Shown here: in pieces, positions 59,860 through 64,000 of the stretch
Layout of the letters: the number at the start of each line of letters is the position of its first letter
Position numbering within the stretch: the stretch's first letter is position 1
From: an uncultured Hyphomicrobiaceae bacterium
Lineage (GTDB): Bacteria > Pseudomonadota > Alphaproteobacteria > Rhizobiales > CAMYJA01
Direction: 5' to 3'
NCBI GenBank assembly: GCA_947258705.1
Contig: CAMYJA010000004.1
Coordinates: forward strand, 1 to 64,000
DNA: 64,000 nucleotides
Made by a program: the position numbers and the translations under genes
Notes under the pieces: generated by a model
The model's input: the letters and a program-made list of their open reading frames with translations, nothing else
What the model was told of the DNA's origin: nothing
The model's database searches: none

Positions 59860-60465
59860 ATGCGAGTTTTTCGAATGGCGCTTGTTTCCATTGCAGGACC
59901 ATCGTCGGAGCCCGTGCTCCTGAGCGATATCAAGGCCCATCTCCGCGTTACGGACAGTGAAGAGGATACGCTTATCGCGGGATTGATTACGGCGGCGCGC
60001 GTCCATATCGAGCATTTGCTCTCGCGGGCGCTGATCACGCAAAGCTGGTCATATTTTCTCGACACCTGGCCCGCCGACGACACGGTTGTTCTGCCCCTCA
60101 ATCCGGTTCAGAGCATCGGATCGATTCAAATTTACGATGCTGACGACAGCACAACACTATTGTCTCAAGGGGATTATTACCCAGATCTTGCGGCCGATCC
60201 GGCCCGGATAATATGGCTTGGCAAGGCGCTCCGGCCGGCGCCAGGGCGCGTGGCGAACGGCATCGAGGTGCAGTTTTCAGCCGGTTATGGCGATCTGGCG
60301 GATGACGTACCGGAACCGCTGCGCCAGGCGATAAGGCTTTTGGTGACGCATTGGTATGAAAGGCGGGAGCCGGTCGAGGTCGGCGAGCAGCCGGCGCAGG
60401 TGCCGATGATGATCGCCAGCCTGCTCAGCCCTTACCGCAATATGGGTATCGGTGACCGGATATGA
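59860..60465 (+). CDS. GTA head-tail connector protein (gp6-like, g6)
   Basis: About 201 residues; start ATG 59860 or ATG 59875 (MALVSIAGPSSEPVLLSDIK), neither with a good SD. HK97 gp6-type connector: LSDIKAHLRVTDSEEDTLIA near 20, then LITAARVHIEHLLSRALITQ. Adaptor binding beneath the portal. Overlaps the next gene by 4 nt. Confidence 0.9.
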   Translation: MRVFRMALVSIAGPSSEPVLLSDIKAHLRVTDSEEDTLIAGLITAARVHIEHLLSRALITQSWSYFLDTWPADDTVVLPLNPVQSIGSIQIYDADDSTTLLSQGDYYPDLAADPARIIWLGKALRPAPGRVANGIEVQFSAGYGDLADDVPEPLRQAIRLLVTHWYERREPVEVGEQPAQVPMMIASLLSPYRNMGIGDRI

Positions 60466-60779
60466 TCGGCGGGATGAGGGCCAAAATGTCGCTTGAACGC
60501 GTCGTTCGCGTCGGCGATGGCGGCGGTGGCGCGGATGAAAGCTGGGTGACCGTTGCGAGCGTCTGGGCGTCCATACGGGCATTGAGCGGCGATGAGGAAT
60601 TTACGGAGCACAGGGTGTCGGGGCGGGTGACCCATGAGGTTACATTGAGGTACCGCTCGGATGTCGAGCCGGAAATGCGGATGTCCAGGGGCACGCGTAT
60701 TTTCGAGATACGCGGGATTGTGGATCCCGATGACCGGCGACGGCGGCTGATCTGTTTTTGCGAGGAACGCGAGTTGTGA
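60462..60779 (+). CDS. GTA head closure protein (g7)
   Basis: 105 residues. ATG 60462 shares ATGA with the g6 stop. VRVGDGGGGADESWVTVASV, WASIRALSGDEEFTEHRVSG and RGTRIFEIRGIVDPDDRRR match the SPP1-type closure family used by GTAs. Keeps DNA in the filled head. Confidence 0.88.
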   Translation: MIGGMRAKMSLERVVRVGDGGGGADESWVTVASVWASIRALSGDEEFTEHRVSGRVTHEVTLRYRSDVEPEMRMSRGTRIFEIRGIVDPDDRRRRLICFCEEREL

Positions 60780-60967
60780 AGATCCGGATCGAGGTGCGCA
60801 TGGCGGGAGGGGGGAGAGAAAGCGAGCTCTTCTCAAGCGAGGAGGATGGGTTTACGGATGGCGCGCAGTCGGAAATCGGGAGAAGCGGCATGTCCGAAGA
60901 AATTTTGCGCGGCGTTCGCCGCGCGGTCCGATCCTCGATTAGGAATTTGGCAATTAAAACGAGGTAA
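60776..60967 (+). CDS. Small 63-aa frame between g7 and g8
   Basis: GTG 60776 overlaps the g7 stop (GTGA). Product VKIRIEVRMAGGGRESELFS, then Glu/Asp-rich, then a basic helix GMSEEILRGVRRAVRSSIRN and LAIKTR. Nothing comparable lies between these genes in the Rhodobacter GTA (from memory); a shrunken minor tail/connector gene is possible. The next gene begins 24 nt later with AGGAGG. Confidence 0.5.
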   Translation: MKIRIEVRMAGGGRESELFSSEEDGFTDGAQSEIGRSGMSEEILRGVRRAVRSSIRNLAIKTR

Positions 60968-60991
60968 CATTTATTTGTCCAGGAGGAACAT

Positions 60992-61405
60992 ATGGCACTA
61001 AGCGCTAGCTGGGACCTGCAGCAATCCGTGTATAATTTTCTTATCAACGATGCTGTGCTGACGTCGATGCTCGGCGGGCAGTCGATTTATGACGATGCGC
61101 CCCAAAGGGCCTCCTATCCTTACATAACCTTTGGCCGATCATCGGTCCGGGACTGGAGTACGGGAACGGATCTGGGCAAGGAACATGTCATTACACTGCA
61201 TGTCTGGTCGAAGGGCGGGGGAAAGCGTGAAACGCATGAAATCATCGACAAGATTTGCGAGAAGCTGCACGATGAATCACTGCTTCTGACCGATCATGAT
61301 CTGATCAATCTGAGATGTGAGTTTTCGGAAGCCCGCCGGACGCCGGACGGAGAAAAATATCACGGCATCGTCAGATATCGCGCGGTGACCGAACCGAGTT
61401 CGTAA
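60992..61405 (+). CDS. GTA tail terminator protein (DUF3168, g8)
   Basis: 137 residues. DUF3168 pattern: MALSASWDLQQSVYNFLIND, GGQSIYDDAPQRASYPYITF, and HVWSKGGGKRETHEIIDKIC. Ends the tail tube at the head side. AGGAGG 8 nt before the ATG. Confidence 0.92.
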   Translation: MALSASWDLQQSVYNFLINDAVLTSMLGGQSIYDDAPQRASYPYITFGRSSVRDWSTGTDLGKEHVITLHVWSKGGGKRETHEIIDKICEKLHDESLLLTDHDLINLRCEFSEARRTPDGEKYHGIVRYRAVTEPSS

Positions 61406-61432
61406 GAACGGATAAAATTTACGAATTTTGCG

Positions 61433-61456
61433 GCCTTCCTTCGGGGAGGCTTTTTT
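61433..61456 (+). terminator. Intrinsic terminator-like hairpin between GTA g8 and g9
   Basis: 7-bp stem GCCTTCC / GGGAGGC with one T-G pair and UUCG loop (61433-61439 and 61444-61450) followed by six T (61451-61456). In the operon direction, 28 nt after the g8 stop and about 50 nt before the g9 start. Confidence 0.8.
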
Positions 61457-61508
61457 ATTGGACAGACAGGCGATCTCTTCGCCCGTCGCATTTATGGAGA
61501 GCCCAGAT

Positions 61509-61922
61509 ATGGTTGCGCAGAAGGGCAAAGACCTGCTTTTGAAAATCGACAGTGACGGGCTTGGGGCCTTTGTCAGCGTTGCCGGGCTCAGGTCGCGAAC
61601 ATTGGCGTTTAATGCCGAGAGCGTGGACATAACGCATTCGGAGTCGGCAGGGCAATGGCGCGAATTGCTGGCAGGTTCCGGAGTGAAAAATGCGCGACTG
61701 GCGGGAAGCGGGATATTCAAGGACCAGGCTTCGGACGAATTTGTGCGCGCGACATTCTTTAACGGCGACTTGCGCGACTGGCAGGTGATCATTCCGGATT
61801 TTGGAACCGTGGAAGGGCCGTTTCAGATCACGTCGCTTGAATTTACCGGACAGCATGACGGGGAGGTCGCGTTCGAACTGGCGCTCGAATCGGCGGGCGC
61901 GCTCAGCTTCACTGCGGCTTGA
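61509..61922 (+). CDS. GTA major tail protein (TP901-1 family, g9)
   Basis: About 137 residues from ATG 61509 (GGAG 9 nt upstream); in-frame ATG 61494 is an alternative. MVAQKGKDLLLKIDSDGLGA, FNAESVDITHSESAGQWREL and TSLEFTGQHDGEVAFELALE match the major tail protein. Forms the tail tube. Confidence 0.9.
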   Translation: MVAQKGKDLLLKIDSDGLGAFVSVAGLRSRTLAFNAESVDITHSESAGQWRELLAGSGVKNARLAGSGIFKDQASDEFVRATFFNGDLRDWQVIIPDFGTVEGPFQITSLEFTGQHDGEVAFELALESAGALSFTAA

Positions 61923-61939
61923 CGGAAAAGGTGGCGGAT

Positions 61940-62335
61940 ATGGTGAATACGCGACGCGGTGAAATAGAGGCTTTTCTCGACGGGAAATCATACCGGCTTT
62001 GCCTGACATTGGGGGCGTTGGCGGAGCTTGAACAGGCATTCGGCGATGAGGACATGCTGGCGCTGGCGCACAGGTTCGAGGAGGGGAGGTTGAGCGCCAA
62101 TGACGCGATAAGGGTGATCGCGGCCGGTCTGCGAGGGGGCGGTCTGGATTGTTCGGATGAGGATGTCCGGGGGATGACCGCGGAAAACGGGGCTGTCGGT
62201 TATGTCGATATCGTCGCGCGTCTCTTGAATGCGACATTCGGCGTCACGCAGCAAGACGATCCCGTAGGCGGGGAGAAAAAAGGGGGCGGAAATAAAGTGC
62301 CGGGAAAGCCAGCGAAAGCCACGATGACGGCCTGA
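61940..62335 (+). CDS. GTA tail assembly chaperone, upstream frame (g10)
   Basis: 131 residues; start ATG 61940 (MVNTRRGEIEAFLDGKSY), alternatives GTG 61931 and TTG 61919 overlap the g9 stop. Family features: LTLGALAELEQAFGDEDMLA near 20, IRVIAAGLRGGGLDCSDED. Normal translation ends at 62335. A GGGAAAG heptamer near the end, in phase, could shift about part of the ribosomes to the next frame (see g10.1). Confidence 0.85.
   Translation: MVNTRRGEIEAFLDGKSYRLCLTLGALAELEQAFGDEDMLALAHRFEEGRLSANDAIRVIAAGLRGGGLDCSDEDVRGMTAENGAVGYVDIVARLLNATFGVTQQDDPVGGEKKGGGNKVPGKPAKATMTA
62302..62308 (+). promoter_or_regulatory. Predicted programmed -1 frameshift site G-GGA-AAG
   Basis: Heptamer in zero frame reads G GGA AAG, the same slippery sequence as in the lambda G-T tail chaperone gene (knowledge). 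The -1 frame is open from 62296 to 62541 and encodes g10.1. An earlier A-AAA-AAG at 62275-62281 would shift to a stop at 62293. Confidence 0.65.
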
Positions 62336-62541
62336 CGGATGGCGCCTTTCCCTGGGAGGAGGCGATGGCGGCCGGGCTCGGCGTATTGAATCTGGCCCCA
62401 CGCGATTTCTGGTCAATGACCCCGATTGAGCTCGATGCGGCATTGCGCGGCGCTTTTGGCGGAGAATTAACCGGAACGCATCCCGACCGTGCGGCACTTG
62501 ACGGTCTTATTCACGACTATCCAGATATCGAGGGGAGCTAA
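62308..62541 (+). CDS. GTA tail assembly chaperone extension, -1 frame (g10.1, rcc01693-like)
   Basis: 77 codons: GAFPWEEAMAAGLGVLNLAP then DFWSMTPIELDAALRGAFGG, matching the rcc01693-type phage tail assembly chaperone. The frame has no start codon before the conserved FPWEEAM motif (the first ATG, 62365, is inside it), so a fusion to g10 by -1 shift, about 200 residues, is predicted, like lambda gpGT. The stop is immediately followed by the g11 start. Confidence 0.75.
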   Translation, partial: ASESHDDGLTDGAFPWEEAMAAGLGVLNLAPRDFWSMTPIELDAALRGAFGGELTGTHPDRAALDGLIHDYPDIEGS

Positions 62542-63129
62542 ATGACAGATTTTAACCAGGACGGCGATATTGAAGTCCGCGTCAAGGCGGATACGTCGGA
62601 ATTTGAACGGCAGATGCGAAGAGCGGGCGATCTGGGTCAGAAATTCGGACGGCAGATGACGCGTTCTTTTGCGCAAATAGCATTTGAGGGAAAGAAAATA
62701 AGCGATGTTTTGAAGTCGCTTGCGATTCAACTTTCGAAAATGGTCCTGAAGGCTGCGTTCAAGCCGCTGGAACAGGCCATCGGCTCCGGTTTTTCTCAAT
62801 TGTTCGGTTCGATCGCCGGATCGTTCGGGGGCGGCGGGGCAGGAGGCGGCAGGTTAGTGCCTTTTGCTTCGGGAGGCGTGATTAATTCTCCCATAGCTTT
62901 TCCGCTCGGCCGACGTTCCACCGGCATTGCCGGAGAAAGCGGCCCGGAGGCGATCGTACCGCTGGCGCGCGGGGCCGATGGCCGGCTGGGCGTGCGGTCC
63001 CAGGGGGGTGCCGGGACCCAAATAATTTTCAATGTAACCGCGACGGATGCGGAAAGCTTTGCCCGCTCCAAGTCGCAGATTTCGGCAATGCTCTACCGAG
63101 CTGTTTCCAGTGGCCAACGGAATTTGTAA
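62542..63129 (+). CDS. GTA short tape measure protein (g11)
   Basis: 195 residues, as short as in the Rhodobacter GTA, fitting a short tail. MTDFNQDGDIEVRVKADTSE, then FERQMRRAGDLGQKFGRQM helical; hydrophobic stretch in the centre; ends FNVTATDAESFARSKSQISA. The ATG directly abuts the stop of g10.1 (TAA-ATG). Confidence 0.88.
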   Translation: MTDFNQDGDIEVRVKADTSEFERQMRRAGDLGQKFGRQMTRSFAQIAFEGKKISDVLKSLAIQLSKMVLKAAFKPLEQAIGSGFSQLFGSIAGSFGGGGAGGGRLVPFASGGVINSPIAFPLGRRSTGIAGESGPEAIVPLARGADGRLGVRSQGGAGTQIIFNVTATDAESFARSKSQISAMLYRAVSSGQRNL

Positions 63130-63132
63130 GAA

Positions 63133-63771
63133 ATGGCATTTCACGAAATCAGATTTCCGACTTCCATTTCACGAGGGGCACTGGTCAGTCCCGAGCGCAA
63201 GACGGATATCGTCGTGCTCGGTTCGGGGTTTGAGGAGCGCAACAGCCGGTGGGCGGATTCCCGCAGAGCCTTTAATGCGGGATATGGCGTCAAGACGCTC
63301 AAGGAGCTTTATGACGTGGTATCTTTTTTTGAGGAGAGGCGTGGCCGGCTACACGGTTTCCGTTGGAAGGACCCTCTTGATTTCAAATCCTGCGCGCCAG
63401 GCGAGCAGATCTCCGATCAGGATCAGGTAATCGGCGTGGGGGACGGTGTGCAGGCCGATTTCAACCTCCAAAAAACCTATGGGGAGAGTTATTCACCCTG
63501 GTTGAGGGAGATTAAAAAGCCGGTATCGGGATCCGTTCTGGTCGCGCTGGATGGCGTCTCCAAGTCAGAATCCCAGGATTACAACGTGGATTTCAATTCA
63601 GGCATCGTGTCGTTTCTGTCAGGGCAAATTCCGGCCAATGGCGCGTCGGTGACGGCGGGTTTCGAGTTCGATGTACCGGTGCGCTTCGATAGCGACAAGC
63701 TTGAGATCAATCTCGCCAATTTCGAAAGCGGCGCCATTCCCGACATTCCGCTGGTGGAAATATTGTTATGA
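63133..63771 (+). CDS. GTA distal tail protein (DUF2460, g12)
   Basis: 212 residues. FHEIRFPTSISRGALVSPER at the start, and GFEERNSRWADSRRAFNAGY, and FRWKDPLDFKSCAPGEQISD are DUF2460 (TIGR02217) landmarks. Ends with 4-nt overlap (ATGA) with the next gene. Confidence 0.94.
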   Translation: MAFHEIRFPTSISRGALVSPERKTDIVVLGSGFEERNSRWADSRRAFNAGYGVKTLKELYDVVSFFEERRGRLHGFRWKDPLDFKSCAPGEQISDQDQVIGVGDGVQADFNLQKTYGESYSPWLREIKKPVSGSVLVALDGVSKSESQDYNVDFNSGIVSFLSGQIPANGASVTAGFEFDVPVRFDSDKLEINLANFESGAIPDIPLVEILL

Positions 63772-64000
63772 AGGTTTTGCCGCCTGGTATGCAGGAGCAT
63801 CTCGATTCGGGGGGCACCACGCTTTGCTGGTGCTGGAGGCTGACGCGGCCGGACGGGCTGATACTCGGTTTTTCGGATCATGACAGGCCGCTTAGTTTCG
63901 AAGGCACCATATTTGAGGCATTTACCGGTTTTACGGCAAGCGAGATCAAGGATTCGGTGGGGCTGAATGTCGACGATCTCGATGTGGCGGGCGCGCTCAG
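63768..64000 (+). CDS. GTA tail hub protein (DUF2163, g13), cut by window end
   Basis: First 77 codons visible; open at 64000. MKVLPPGMQEHLDSGGTTLC, WCWRLTRPDGLILGFSDHDR, PLSFEGTIFEAFTGFTASEI match DUF2163 (TIGR02218). ATG 63768 overlaps the g12 stop. Remaining GTA genes (NlpC/P60-type g14, megatron g15) should lie beyond. Confidence 0.92.
   Translation, partial: MKVLPPGMQEHLDSGGTTLCWCWRLTRPDGLILGFSDHDRPLSFEGTIFEAFTGFTASEIKDSVGLNVDDLDVAGAL

Noticed and set aside
62275-62281. A-AAA-AAG as frameshift site
   Set aside because: The -1 frame from here hits a stop at 62293; GGGAAAG downstream is the workable site.
54402-64000. Active temperate prophage
   Set aside because: No integrase, repressor, replication or att sites in the visible part, and GTA-specific gene set and short tape measure; GTA fits better.

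Overview
The window reads as a chromosome segment of an alphaproteobacterium, most likely order Hyphomicrobiales (Rhizobiales). Supporting marks are a MucR regulator next to a DnaA-C-terminal-like HTH gene, DUF6456, SufE and DUF5330; a Tat-exported TIGR03808-type protein; DUF1491; a DUF1254/DUF1214 pair; and a Rhodobacter-type gene transfer agent (GTA) cluster. Assignment below order level is not possible by eye.

Layout. 1-9.9 kb (+): acyl-CoA dehydrogenase, enoyl-CoA hydratase, an unassigned exported protein, HSDL2-like SDR, HDAC-like deacetylase, xseB, dxs, and a TRAM/Fe-S RNA methyltransferase. 9.8-14 kb (-): Sir2 deacylase, aroC, histidine phosphatase, fabI, and a small surface-antigen-like protein. 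14-20 kb: pdxH, an SDR, an FG-GAP protein, a class III aminotransferase, a DUF1499 membrane protein and a metallo-beta-lactamase-fold hydrolase (the last two overlap antisense), and a 63-aa exported peptide. 20.5-20.9 kb: tRNA-Pro(CGG) and tRNA-Gln(TTG). 20.9-28.2 kb (-): TIGR03808, a pyroglutamyl-peptidase-like protein, meaB, and both methylmalonyl-CoA mutase subunits (propionyl-CoA to succinyl-CoA). 28-34 kb: a small Gly-rich protein, HerA-like ATPase, cytochrome c, galU, a five-repeat LprI-like protein, and a PuuD-like membrane domain. 34.3-35.5 kb: a gene-free mosaic of hairpin repeats. 35.5-39.2 kb: S9 oligopeptidase, msrB, and a heavily decayed nhaD. 40-42.9 kb: mucR, DnaA-like HTH, DUF6456, sufE, DUF5330. 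43.1-46 kb (-): a three-gene unit of P-loop protein, M20 peptidase and flavin reductase. 46.2-49.8 kb: hybrid sensor-type histidine kinase without receiver, peptidoglycan-binding protein, DUF1491, and a 60-aa protein. 49.8-50.2 kb: second hairpin mosaic. 50.2-54.3 kb: DUF1254, DUF1214, PBP1A, YcgN. 54.3-64 kb: GTA structural operon (TerS, TerL, portal, protease, capsid, connector, head closure, small ORF, tail terminator, major tail, chaperones, short tape measure, DUF2460, start of DUF2163), running off the right edge.

Most interesting signals: (1) a dispersed family of mosaic intergenic modules at three loci, carrying many short hairpins whose stems differ but stay self-complementary, most closing with a C-G pair on a 3-nt loop; one copy sits inside the GTA operon, and another carries the last six codons plus stop of an oligopeptidase-like gene. 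(2) A lambda-type GGGAAAG slippery heptamer, in phase, joining GTA g10 to a start-less g10.1 frame. (3) A three-way-junction RNA candidate between the GTA capsid and connector genes, and a UUCG-loop terminator between head and tail genes. (4) A basic C-terminal tail on the DUF1499 protein encoded wholly antisense to the conserved end of a hydrolase gene. (5) A five-lesion nhaD pseudogene.
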